From: Pirellulaceae bacterium | GTDB lineage: Bacteria > Planctomycetota > Planctomycetia > Pirellulales > Pirellulaceae | NCBI GenBank assembly: GCA_022448645.1 | Contig: JAKVBZ010000129.1 | Coordinates: 1-10,553, forward strand | DNA length: 10,553 bases | Direction: 5' to 3' | In this document: positions 1 to 6,707 of the stretch, one piece after another | How positions within the stretch are numbered: the first letter of the stretch is position 1 | Layout: the number at the start of each line of letters is the position of its first letter | Notes under the pieces: model-generated | Told to the model about the DNA's origin: nothing | The model's input: only the letters and a program-made list of their open reading frames with translations | Database searches by the model: none | Position numbers and translations under genes: made by a program

Positions 1-423
1 TGGTTCTTACCTGGTTCGATCTCTACTGCGTGTGATTGCACCGCCTCCACGACCCACGTAAAGCTTTATACCGGTTTGGGCTTGAGTTCTCACGAAGAGG
101 CCGCTTGCGAAAACGGGCCGATTTGGCACACACCTAAAAGCCTTCTCAGTTTCCGATAGCCGCAATAAGGCGCAACAGCCAACTAAGAAGGCGACTCGGG
201 GACCACCGTGGTTTCCGGTGGCGTGCCCGCGTTCCAGTTGGCCAGGACACGGCCCAATTCTTCCAGCCCTCCCAGTGATTTGTGCCTCGTGTGCGTATTC
301 AGTAGACTGGCTCTCTGTCCTCGCCACCATTCGCCGGAAACAAGGTCAGCACAGCCCCCCCAACCTGCGACCACACAAGGGCAGGCCACGGATTCACAGG
401 GATCGAATCACTTTGGAAGCAAA
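1..423. other. Region without a recognisable gene upstream of the SDR gene
   Basis: No reading frame here looks like a known protein on either strand. The plus-strand frame runs open into the SDR gene from 208, but the added residues are Pro/Ser-rich and unlike any SDR N-terminus. A minus-strand frame ending with a stop at 183-185 reads ...GLEELGRVLANWNAG... and could be the tail of a degraded gene; I do not recognise it. A perfect 6-bp inverted repeat (CCACCG 203-208, CGGTGG 216-221) has no T-tract on either side, so it is not called a terminator. The SDR promoter must lie here, but no convincing -35/-10 pair is visible. Confidence 0.5.
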
Positions 424-1173
424 ATGAGCGAACAAATCTTTAAAGACCGGACGGCCATCGTGACCGGCGGCGGGCGAGGAATCGGCCGTTCCATCTGCCA
501 AATGCTCGCCGATCACGGCGCGCGGGTGGCCGTCATTTTTGCCGAGAATCAACAGGCGGCCGACGAAACCGTTTCGATGATCGCCGGTCAAGCCGAACGG
601 GCGATGGCCGTGCAGGCTGACGTCTCGCAGGCGACAGATGTCGACCGAATGATACAGACCGTCCGCGAACAACTCGGGCCGATCGATTTTCTGGTTAACA
701 ATGCCGGAATCGCTTCGACTACATCGCATCAGGACCTGAATTTCGATGACTGGAAGCGGATGTTTGAAGTCAACGTCGACGGACCGTTTCTGACCACCTG
801 GGCGGTTAAGGATGAAATGATCGAACGACAGTTCGGGCGGATCGTCAACATCTCGTCGATCGCCGGCATGGTGATTAAGTCGCAGATGATTCACTACGCG
901 ACGACCAAAGCGGCTCTGAATTCCTTCACCCGCCACTGTGCGGAAGCGTTCGCGCCGTTCAACGTTCGTGTCAACTGTGTGGCTCCAGGTTTGACGAATA
1001 CCGAACTGGCCCGGATTGCGAACCCGGACCAAATTGACCATTTGATTTCGATCACGGCGATGAAGCGGATAGGCGAACCCGCCGAAATTGCCTCAGTCGT
1101 CAAATTCCTGTTATCCGATGATTCTAGCTTCGTGACCGGGCAAACCGTACCAGCTTGTGGCGGACGATGTTAG
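424..1173 (+). CDS. Short-chain dehydrogenase/reductase (SDR), FabG-like
   Basis: A 249-residue classical SDR, the usual family length, predicted to be a cytosolic NAD(P)(H)-dependent oxidoreductase acting on a carbonyl/alcohol substrate. The Rossmann glycine motif TGGGRGIG is at residues 14-21; the basic residue inside it (Arg18) leans toward NADP(H). NNAG is at 92-95. The catalytic tetrad is visible as Asn117, Ser145, Tyr158 and Lys162 (YATTK), followed by the normal VNCVAPG segment and a FVTGQ tail. The tail ends in ACGGRC with two cysteines where most FabG-like proteins read VDGG; this is a minor oddity. The start at 424 is chosen because the family N-terminus begins there and GGAAG lies 4 nt upstream; the frame is open further upstream but not SDR-like. 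It lies 12 nt before the aminotransferase, so the two are probably co-transcribed. Many FabG-like SDRs are not in fatty acid synthesis, and the context here argues for a catabolic or modifying enzyme. Confidence 0.93.
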   Translation: MSEQIFKDRTAIVTGGGRGIGRSICQMLADHGARVAVIFAENQQAADETVSMIAGQAERAMAVQADVSQATDVDRMIQTVREQLGPIDFLVNNAGIASTTSHQDLNFDDWKRMFEVNVDGPFLTTWAVKDEMIERQFGRIVNISSIAGMVIKSQMIHYATTKAALNSFTRHCAEAFAPFNVRVNCVAPGLTNTELARIANPDQIDHLISITAMKRIGEPAEIASVVKFLLSDDSSFVTGQTVPACGGRC

Positions 1174-1185
1174 GCTCTGACTCCA

Positions 1186-2568
1186 ATGTCAAATCAAGAA
1201 CTCATCAACGACTACGTGGCCAAACGGCCGATCTCTGAAACCTGGTTCCGACGGGCTCGCGAGGTGCTCGGTGGCGGAGTGGGACACGACATTCGTCACT
1301 TTGAGCCGCTACCACTTTATATCGAGCGCGGCGAAGGCGGACGCAAATGGGATGTGGACGGAAACGAATACATCGATTTTTTGTGTGGAAACGGTGCGTT
1401 ACTCTTGGGACATGCAGCGCCGGAGATTGTCGCTGCGATCACCGATGCCGTCGGACGAGGAACACACTTTGGCAATGACCATCCGCTGCAAATCGAATGG
1501 GCAGAACTCGTGCAGAAGCTCGTTCCGTCGGCCGAACGTGTGCGGTTTGTAAATTCGGGCACGGAGGCAACGTTGCTGGCGATTCGCCTCGCGCGAGCGT
1601 TCACTGGTCGCAACAAGATTCTCCGCTTTGAGGGGCATTTCCATGGCTGGCATGATGACGTGGTCCATGGATTCCATCCCCCCTTTGACGCCGATGGCTC
1701 ATTAGGCGTGCCACCCCATGTCCGAGAACAACTGGTTGCCATTCCCGATGGCGATCTGAATCTGGTCGAAGACGTCCTGTCGCGCGAAGACGACATTGCC
1801 GCGGCCATCATCGAACCGTCGGGGGCCTCGTGGGGCCGAGTGCCGCTTGAACCGTCGTTTCTCCGCGGATTACGAGAACTGACTACTCGCCACCATGTGC
1901 CGTTGATCTTCGATGAAATTGTCACCGGGTTTCGATTCAGCCCTGGCGGCGCGCAACAGCTTTACGACGTCGTACCAGATTTGACAAGCCTTGCCAAAAT
2001 TGTCACTGGCGGCATGCCGGGCGGCGTGGTCGCCGGTAAGGCAGAAATCATGTCTTTGTTCGATTTCACCGGCGATGCACATCATGACCGCCATCAGCGA
2101 GTCGTACATTTCGGCACCTTCAACGCTTCGCCACTAAGTGCGGCAGCCGGAATTGCCATGTTAAAGCGAATCGCGACTGGCGATCCATCCCAACAAGCAA
2201 ACTCGATTGCAGAACGGCTACGCGAATCGTGGAATCAAGTGCTCGAACGCGAGGGAATCGCTGGTTACGTTTACGGACCGAGTTCGACGCTGCACGTCTA
2301 CTTCGAAACAGACGCGGATCGGGTCCGCTCGGCCTCCACGAGAGATGACCTGCACACAACCGATGCTGCGCGACTGAAAGGCATGCCGGGCGATCTGATC
2401 CTGGAGTATCAGCGCCAGCTTCGCTATCGCGGCGTGGACATTATGAGTTCGACTGGCGGCGTCGTATCTGCCGCGCACACAGATGTTGATATGGAACAGG
2501 CAACCGCCATCTTTGAGGCGACGATCTCCGCGCTCCACGAGCAGGGACTTGTCCTGTCAATGAAGTAA
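1186..2568 (+). CDS. Class III PLP-dependent aminotransferase, glutamate-1-semialdehyde aminomutase-like
   Basis: A 460-residue fold-type I PLP enzyme of aminotransferase class III. Visible family landmarks are: NSGTEAT at 123-129 (PLP phosphate region), the aromatic HFHGWHD block at 151-157, FDEIVTGFR at 242-250 with Asp243 contacting the pyridine nitrogen, the Schiff-base lysine Lys271 in SLAKIVTGGMPGG, and HFGTFNASPLSAAAG at 309-322. The layout is closest to glutamate-1-semialdehyde 2,1-aminomutase (HemL), but HemL has a different substrate block, is normally shorter (about 430) and sits with tetrapyrrole genes. Here the neighbours are an SDR and a ceramidase-like hydrolase, so an amino donor/acceptor role in a dedicated pathway is more likely. 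A long insertion around 377-410, rich in charged residues, precedes the C-terminal domain. The start is 12 nt after the SDR stop; no clear Shine-Dalgarno is present, so translation may be coupled to the SDR. The specific substrate cannot be read from sequence. Confidence 0.92.
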   Translation: MSNQELINDYVAKRPISETWFRRAREVLGGGVGHDIRHFEPLPLYIERGEGGRKWDVDGNEYIDFLCGNGALLLGHAAPEIVAAITDAVGRGTHFGNDHPLQIEWAELVQKLVPSAERVRFVNSGTEATLLAIRLARAFTGRNKILRFEGHFHGWHDDVVHGFHPPFDADGSLGVPPHVREQLVAIPDGDLNLVEDVLSREDDIAAAIIEPSGASWGRVPLEPSFLRGLRELTTRHHVPLIFDEIVTGFRFSPGGAQQLYDVVPDLTSLAKIVTGGMPGGVVAGKAEIMSLFDFTGDAHHDRHQRVVHFGTFNASPLSAAAGIAMLKRIATGDPSQQANSIAERLRESWNQVLEREGIAGYVYGPSSTLHVYFETDADRVRSASTRDDLHTTDAARLKGMPGDLILEYQRQLRYRGVDIMSSTGGVVSAAHTDVDMEQATAIFEATISALHEQGLVLSMK

Positions 2569-2611
2569 CGAACCGATTTGACACTCCACGACCGACCCAT
2601 CGAAAAATGCC

Positions 2612-2743
2612 GAACCTATCGAGATCCCGCCGCCCGCCGCGATCCATGCCGAGCCGTTTTCGATTCGCAAGCTGATCACGATGATGTGTTACTTTGGCCC
2701 GGCGGCGGTCGTGGGGCTGTTCCGCAAACTGCTCGCAGGGTAA
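2612..2743 (+). pseudogene. Possible remnant of a transporter N-terminus (weak)
   Basis: This frame is open from 2582 and closes at the TAA at 2741-2743. From about 2612 it reads as a proline-rich leader (IPPPAAIHAEPF), a basic amphipathic stretch (SIRKLI) and then CYFGPAAVV. That order, a PP-rich cytosolic tail, then an R/K-rich linker, then FGP at the start of TM1, is how Nramp-type and related transporters of environmental bacteria often begin. It stops after only about 10 further residues (GLFRKLLAG), and there is no good start codon. If real, it is the truncated or internally deleted start of a transporter once lying between the aminotransferase and the hydrolase. The alternative is non-coding spacer that resembles coding sequence by chance. 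The competing frame from TTG 2578 is Arg/Gln-rich and unconvincing. Confidence 0.28.
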
Positions 2744-2803
2744 AAACAAAAACTCAACCAGCGCAGAATCCTCGGAACCAACCTCTTTAGCTATCATTTT
2801 GGC

Positions 2804-2808
2804 GAGGA
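2804..2808 (+). promoter_or_regulatory. Ribosome binding site fixing the hydrolase start
   Basis: GAGGA lies 5 nt before ATG 2814. It decides between this start and the much longer open frame beginning at TTG 2694, whose extra 40 residues have no family resemblance. Confidence 0.7.
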
Positions 2809-2813
2809 CCAGT

Positions 2814-4274
2814 ATGTCAAATACACTTTATGCCGGTGCGGCCCGGAAAATCATCAACCCGCCTCTCGGCATCAAGCGGGCTGGCATCCGGTTGTTTGCC
2901 GACCCACTCCAGGCTATTGAGACTGACCTGACGGCAACGGCGGTTGTCCTCTCCAATCAGGCCAGCAAAGTGGTCATCGTCGCTGTAGACCTACCCGCTA
3001 TTTCCTTGCCGGTCTCGTCAGAAATCCGTCGCCTGATCGGCGAAGCGGTTGGCACACCGACCTCGCATGTGCTCATCAACATTAACCATACGCATAGCGG
3101 TCCGGCCCTGCCTGATTTTTTTCCAGATTCACCAGAGCAGATGAGGCTTCAGCAGGCTTATCAGGAAAAGCTCATCCAGTGGCTGATTAAAGTGTCCACC
3201 GAAGCAAACCAGCACCTCCAACCAGCACGAATTGGGGCGGATTGGGGCGAGGCCGCTGTTGGCATATACCGGCGCGAGACGGGCCCCGATGGCCAGGATG
3301 TGCTGGGAGAAGATCCTGACGTGCCAATTGACTCGTCAGTAGGGGTCATTCGAGTTGACGATCCCGACGGCAAGGCCATCGCCATACTCTTCAGCTCCGG
3401 CTGCCACACAGTGACGATGGGGCCACGCGCAAGCCTGGTATCATCGGACTTCCCAGGGCCGGCCCGCGATCTGATCGAGAACGCATTTGGTGGCCTGTCT
3501 ATATTTTTGCAGGCTTGTGGCGGCAATGTGAATCCCGTTCACGGGATCGGCTACGAGGTCGATTGTCGCGATACCAAGAATCGGACCGGCCTTCTCCTAG
3601 GAGGCGAGGTGGTCAAGACGGCAGCGAATATCCGCACCAATGTTCGACGAGGCAGTGAAAGAAAGCCATTTGGTGCCGTGCCCAATATCCTCTTCTGGCC
3701 CTGGGAGCCGGTGGATGAAGACACCTCGACCTATTTGGGCGCAGTTGATGAAACGATGCAGTTTGAGTTTATCGACTTGCCTTCACTGGAAGAGGCAGAG
3801 GCGATTCACGAGTCGTGGAAACAAAAGCTCGCCGACGCGCGGGCCAACGATGCCAGAGACTGGGAAATCACCGTGGCCGCGCGCTTTACCGACTGGTCGG
3901 CCAAGCTGGTCGAAGCTGTGCATCAGGGCAATCCGCCGCGGGATGTCGTCATCCAGGCCATTCGCATCAACGACATTGTCCTGGCCGGTATCAGCGTGGA
4001 GGCGTTCTTTGAAACCGGGCTGGCAATCAAAGCCAGGTCGCCCTTCAAACACACCCAGGTATTGGGATTTTCCAATGGTATCGTTACCTACCTGCCCCGC
4101 GCCGAAGATTACCCGGCCGGGGGATGGAAGGTAACCGAACGTTACAATGTGCCGGACCTGTTTCCTCAAGGGACTAGCCTACCGGTCGCTTTTCGGCCGG
4201 AAACTGAGCAAATGGTCGTCGAGCGCGTGTCAGGTTTAATCAAACAGTTGAATCAAGCATTCGTCGCGCAGTGA
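2814..4274 (+). CDS. Neutral ceramidase-superfamily hydrolase, nucleophile Ser replaced
   Basis: A 486-residue protein matching the N-terminal catalytic domain of neutral/alkaline non-lysosomal ceramidases, without the C-terminal Ig-like domain of true ceramidases. Landmarks: NHTHSGP at 91-97 (zinc ligand His92 or His94), SSGCHTV with His198, SSDFPGPARDLIE at 210-222, LQACGGNVNP at 232-241, SVEAF with Glu396, and SNGIVTYLP with Tyr426 near the C-terminus. These correspond to the zinc ligands His97, His204, Glu411 and Tyr448 described for the Pseudomonas enzyme (recalled from memory). The nucleophile region, GDVSPN in true ceramidases, reads GNVNPV here, so the catalytic Ser is Asn240. No signal peptide is seen, so the protein is probably cytosolic, unlike secreted ceramidases. 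It is therefore probably a zinc-dependent hydrolase of unknown substrate. It lies on the same strand as the SDR and aminotransferase, 245 nt downstream, with its own ribosome binding site; co-function is likely, co-transcription uncertain. Confidence 0.85.
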   Translation: MSNTLYAGAARKIINPPLGIKRAGIRLFADPLQAIETDLTATAVVLSNQASKVVIVAVDLPAISLPVSSEIRRLIGEAVGTPTSHVLININHTHSGPALPDFFPDSPEQMRLQQAYQEKLIQWLIKVSTEANQHLQPARIGADWGEAAVGIYRRETGPDGQDVLGEDPDVPIDSSVGVIRVDDPDGKAIAILFSSGCHTVTMGPRASLVSSDFPGPARDLIENAFGGLSIFLQACGGNVNPVHGIGYEVDCRDTKNRTGLLLGGEVVKTAANIRTNVRRGSERKPFGAVPNILFWPWEPVDEDTSTYLGAVDETMQFEFIDLPSLEEAEAIHESWKQKLADARANDARDWEITVAARFTDWSAKLVEAVHQGNPPRDVVIQAIRINDIVLAGISVEAFFETGLAIKARSPFKHTQVLGFSNGIVTYLPRAEDYPAGGWKVTERYNVPDLFPQGTSLPVAFRPETEQMVVERVSGLIKQLNQAFVAQ

Positions 4275-4277
4275 GAT

Positions 4278-4425
4278 CACTGTTCGTTCGAAGACGGTGG
4301 CATCGCCGTAGAGTTCGTTGGGTGGTGTAACCGCATCAACCATCGCTCGAAATTCCTTGCTGCTAGAATCACCTCCCGAGTAATAATTCTCGGCATACTC
4401 AAGGTATTTCACAAGTAACTCAGAT
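4278..4425 (-). pseudogene. Tyrosine recombinase (phage integrase) core-binding domain remnant
   Basis: Read on the minus strand from 4425, the frame gives VSELLVKYLEYAENYY, then a short Gly/Ser turn, then SKEFRAMVDAVTPPNELYG and DATVFE. This follows the pattern of the SAM-like N-terminal domain of integrases common in planctomycetes (a ...hAxtYYrk..pt.E......alrpLreLYG...a.dFgp... arrangement). Only about 50 residues survive. Downstream the frame runs into the antisense of the hydrolase gene and stops, and no catalytic domain with the Arg-His-Arg-Tyr residues exists in the window. There is no credible start codon; upstream the frame passes through the 12-bp repeats as a Leu/Val run. It is therefore a broken gene, probably left by an old integration or rearrangement. 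The match is by eye and short; chance resemblance remains possible. Confidence 0.5.
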
Positions 4426-4461
4426 ACCAGTAACAACACCAGTAACAACACCAGTAACAAC
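4426..4461. repeat. Three perfect tandem copies of a 12-bp unit
   Basis: The unit accagtaacaac occurs three times without a mismatch, between the integrase remnant and the permease stop codon. Because the unit is a multiple of three it keeps frame: on the minus strand it reads as repeats of Leu-Leu-Leu-Val or, in another frame, Val-Val-Thr-Gly. It may be a slippage product in decaying sequence or part of the original linker of the integrase. Confidence 0.9.
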
Positions 4462-4479
4462 GGAGCTGAAGGATTTAGG

Positions 4480-6027
4480 CTATCTCGGATATTGAAAAGC
4501 GTCCGCCACTCGTCGATGTGCCTTGGATACGTTCATAACTGCAGTCCCGACCCGGTGGAATTGCTTCGATTCCAGCAGGTCTTTTAACTGCTCCAATCGA
4601 CCACGAAGCAGCTTGGCCTTAGCTTGCTGAAACTCACTTAATTCCCAGGTTCGCAAGTAGTAACCTACCTGCAGTCTGCGAGTCAAATCGTTGTATCTTT
4701 CAATATTCTTTACTGCCTTCTCTACGTCTTTACTATTGGCTTCCGAAAGAGCATCAGCCTTAACATATCGCATATCCTTAAGGGTCTGATCTGGTGACGG
4801 AAAATAGACGTAACATCCGATGACACTCATGGATATTAGCCCTAGTATGGCTGTAATCCCCAGAACTGGTCCTGGAACAGTCATGTTCATCCAAGAAGGC
4901 TGCTCACTGATTTTTTGCGGGTCCGGCTTTTCAAGTGCCCTTTCGAGTTGTTGGTTTGGATCCCAGATACGCAAGAAAAGGCCAACCCCAAACAGGCATG
5001 TGACAGCCGTTAAGGCAGCCAACTCGTAAATTTTTGCCCCCTCGGAAAGTTTTTTCCACGCACTTTCCAGCAGGTTTGCTTGCGTTGATGGCGAGAAAGG
5101 ACATGCATAGACATCAAACGCATGTGTATGTGCCCGTTCGACGTCACCTCCAGAGTAAAGCGGATCGTTAATCACGTAGGCAACAATGATCACCACGGCG
5201 GCGAACGTAACCACGAAGACCAATCCCTTTTTAAAACCGTAGGTAAGCCAAGCCCAAGCAATGAGACCTAGGTTTGCTCCTGTTCCCAATGAGAGCAAAA
5301 CGTAGGCAGCACCTACTGAGTTTCCGTGGACAAACATTCCGCCAACTTGCATCATAATATTCAAGGGAGTTGCATAAGCAGGCAAGGACACCAGTAACAT
5401 TTGAAGCGGCGCCCAGGGATCGGTGTGTGCCATGGAGTCGGTCAAGCTGCCAAAGGGAAATATCGCCGCCAAAACAATGGTACCGGCCAGCCCTATGGCT
5501 GCGTAAACGACCGTGGGTCCTGCCATGTGACGAGCAGCAACTAGTGCAACAGCCGCTAGCCGTTTGGGGCCTGGCGGCACAGGGGGTGGCGGTGGTTCTA
5601 CGACCTCGGTATTGGGAAACAGCCAATCCCAGAGCATGCCAACGATCGTCACGACAAGAAGTGACCCTAAAGCGAACGACATAATCACAATCGGTGTCGA
5701 AAGAGTTAGGCCATAGAGCATCGACAAGGGGTTAAAGAGAGGTGCGGTTAGCGCAAAAGCCAAAATAGCCCCCCCCCTAAGGCCTGCTCTGCGCAGCTCG
5801 TAAGCGACGGGGATAACGCCAATCGAACAGACAGGCAGCATCATTCCCCAAAACCAGGCCTGGGGCAGACTCCGCCAACTCCTTCCGCCAAATATCTTGA
5901 AGGTTAGCTCCGGACCGACCAGCTTGCTAAACACACCTGCAACAAACAGCCCTACCAGGAGCGTGGGCGCTCCCACCAGTACCGCTTCACCAAAGCGGAG
6001 CAAGCCACCCCAAAAAATCACTTCCAT
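4480..6027 (-). CDS. ArsP/DUF318-type membrane permease, putative metal efflux
   Basis: A 515-residue integral membrane protein with about ten hydrophobic segments (for example 13-35, 85-108, 110-133, 168-191, 236-262, 267-286, 336-354, 384-408). PVCSIGVIPVA at 65-75 followed by GGAILAFALTAPLFNP at 85-100 is the first signature of the ArsP_1 (DUF318/YraQ) permeases; the usual CSCG is CSIG here, so one cysteine remains. The second, duplicated signature near 214-250 (LPAYATPLNIMM...) has lost the usual cysteine. A loop at 298-310 carries HTH and a nearby Cys before Pro, a plausible metal site. Residues 145-152 are a polyproline linker. After the last membrane segment comes a charged, largely helical tail of about 105 residues that ordinary family members lack. 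ATG 6027 has AGGA 7 nt upstream and gives a normal N-terminus; the GTG at 6060 would overextend it. The gene follows the His-rich lipoprotein by 62 nt. Family members export arsenicals or Cu/Zn; the partner favours a divalent metal, by inference. Confidence 0.8.
   Translation of the reverse strand: MEVIFWGGLLRFGEAVLVGAPTLLVGLFVAGVFSKLVGPELTFKIFGGRSWRSLPQAWFWGMMLPVCSIGVIPVAYELRRAGLRGGAILAFALTAPLFNPLSMLYGLTLSTPIVIMSFALGSLLVVTIVGMLWDWLFPNTEVVEPPPPPVPPGPKRLAAVALVAARHMAGPTVVYAAIGLAGTIVLAAIFPFGSLTDSMAHTDPWAPLQMLLVSLPAYATPLNIMMQVGGMFVHGNSVGAAYVLLSLGTGANLGLIAWAWLTYGFKKGLVFVVTFAAVVIIVAYVINDPLYSGGDVERAHTHAFDVYACPFSPSTQANLLESAWKKLSEGAKIYELAALTAVTCLFGVGLFLRIWDPNQQLERALEKPDPQKISEQPSWMNMTVPGPVLGITAILGLISMSVIGCYVYFPSPDQTLKDMRYVKADALSEANSKDVEKAVKNIERYNDLTRRLQVGYYLRTWELSEFQQAKAKLLRGRLEQLKDLLESKQFHRVGTAVMNVSKAHRRVADAFQYPR
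5769..5777. repeat. Homopolymer of nine C (nine G in the permease mRNA)
   Basis: A run of nine identical bases inside the permease, spanning codons for Arg84-Gly85-Gly86, just after the CSIG signature. A one-base slip would truncate the protein early. The frame is intact as read. Confidence 0.9.
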
Positions 6028-6034
6028 GGATGTT

Positions 6035-6038
6035 TCCT
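6035..6038 (-). promoter_or_regulatory. Ribosome binding site of the permease
   Basis: AGGA lies 7 nt before ATG 6027 on the minus strand. It decides the start in favour of 6027 over the in-frame GTG at 6060. Confidence 0.7.
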
Positions 6039-6089
6039 GCCTATCGAACCCAAAGTACACTTACTCTTGACGACGTCGTCAACATCCGC

Positions 6090-6659
6090 CTATCCATCTC
6101 CGTGGGCTTGTCCATCTTCTTGCTGGCTGTCCCCACGATCAACGCGCGGTGTATCCTCACCTAACAACGGCAACTTTGCTTCCAATGCAGCAACGCCTGC
6201 TTCGATTGTTGACTTGGTGTTCTCATATGCTGCTTTCTTGTCTCCGTCTTTCTTGTGAAAGGTGGAATCGACTTCACTGAATGAATTAAAAAGACGGCCT
6301 GTTTCTTCTTTGACCTGTTTCCACTGCTCTTCGGGAAGATCGGTATCGGCTGCCAATTCGGGCATCGTTTCGAGCAACTGGCCAAGATCGTGCAAGGGTT
6401 CATGTGCAGCTTCCATATTGCCTTCATCCATAGCAGAACAAAACCGGTCGCTCAGTTCCTTCAATTCGACGATTGCCTCTCGAAGAGATTGCGGACGAAC
6501 AGAATGATCATGCTCGTGACCGTGTTCATGTCCGTGATCATGCCCGTGATCATGTTCGGCTTCTTTTTCGACTTTAGTTGCCGACGATTGGCATCCCGCA
6601 AAAATCGCTAGAACAGTAAGGCAGTACATAGCCGCAAACACCCGAGGCATCTTTTTCAT
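6090..6659 (-). CDS. His-rich lipoprotein, putative metal-binding
   Basis: A 189-residue exported protein. A lysine-containing N-terminus and hydrophobic core are followed by FAGC with Cys23, an acceptable though not ideal lipobox (Phe at -3), so the mature protein is probably a lipid-anchored periplasmic protein. Directly after comes an acidic/histidine block in which every second residue from 36 to 52 is His (nine His alternating with Asp, Gly or Glu), a classic zinc/copper/nickel-binding arrangement. Residues about 56-165 are charged and helical (REAIVELKELSDRF..., HEPLHDLGQLLE...), suggesting a helical bundle of cytochrome b562-like size, but no haem motif is visible. The tail is Asp/Gln-rich with one further His. 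ATG 6659 has GAGGA 7 nt upstream. It lies 48 nt after the MoxR gene and 62 nt before the permease, so it probably supplies metal to, or buffers metal for, that permease. I do not recognise a named family. Confidence 0.75.
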   Translation of the reverse strand: MKKMPRVFAAMYCLTVLAIFAGCQSSATKVEKEAEHDHGHDHGHEHGHEHDHSVRPQSLREAIVELKELSDRFCSAMDEGNMEAAHEPLHDLGQLLETMPELAADTDLPEEQWKQVKEETGRLFNSFSEVDSTFHKKDGDKKAAYENTKSTIEAGVAALEAKLPLLGEDTPRVDRGDSQQEDGQAHGDG

Positions 6660-6666
6660 GATTTTT

Positions 6667-6671
6667 TCCTC
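6667..6671 (-). promoter_or_regulatory. Ribosome binding site of the His-rich lipoprotein
   Basis: GAGGA lies 7 nt before ATG 6659 on the minus strand. No promoter can be recognised in the 48-nt gap from the MoxR gene, so the lipoprotein is probably read from the upstream operon promoter. Confidence 0.65.
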
Positions 6672-6707
6672 AATACCTAAAAAGTTATATCTAAAAACGT
6701 TCGTGGG

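Noticed and set aside
203..221. 6-bp inverted repeat CCACCG/CGGTGG as a terminator
   Set aside because: The stem is short, there is no T-tract on either side, and no gene end is known just upstream on either strand.
394..1041. 215-residue open frame on the minus strand
   Set aside because: Lies opposite the SDR gene, whose catalytic residues are all in place; the antisense product is Arg/His-rich and resembles nothing. It is a by-product of high-GC codon use.
1317..1925. 202-residue open frame on the minus strand
   Set aside because: Antisense of the aminotransferase, Ser/Arg-rich with no recognisable domain.
2694..2813. Longer N-terminus for the ceramidase-like hydrolase
   Set aside because: The extension starts at TTG, has no family resemblance, and a good Shine-Dalgarno stands before ATG 2814.
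4278..4310. Hairpin CGGTGgcatCGCCG as a terminator between convergent genes
   Set aside because: Five pairs including a weak G-T, no run of T after it on either strand.
4426..4461. CRISPR-like or regulatory repeat array
   Set aside because: Only three directly adjoining 12-bp units with no spacers; neither CRISPR nor a typical operator or iteron set.
6028..6060. GTG start at 6060 for the permease
   Set aside because: Adds 11 residues that read across the ribosome binding site; ATG 6027 with AGGA 7 nt upstream is better.
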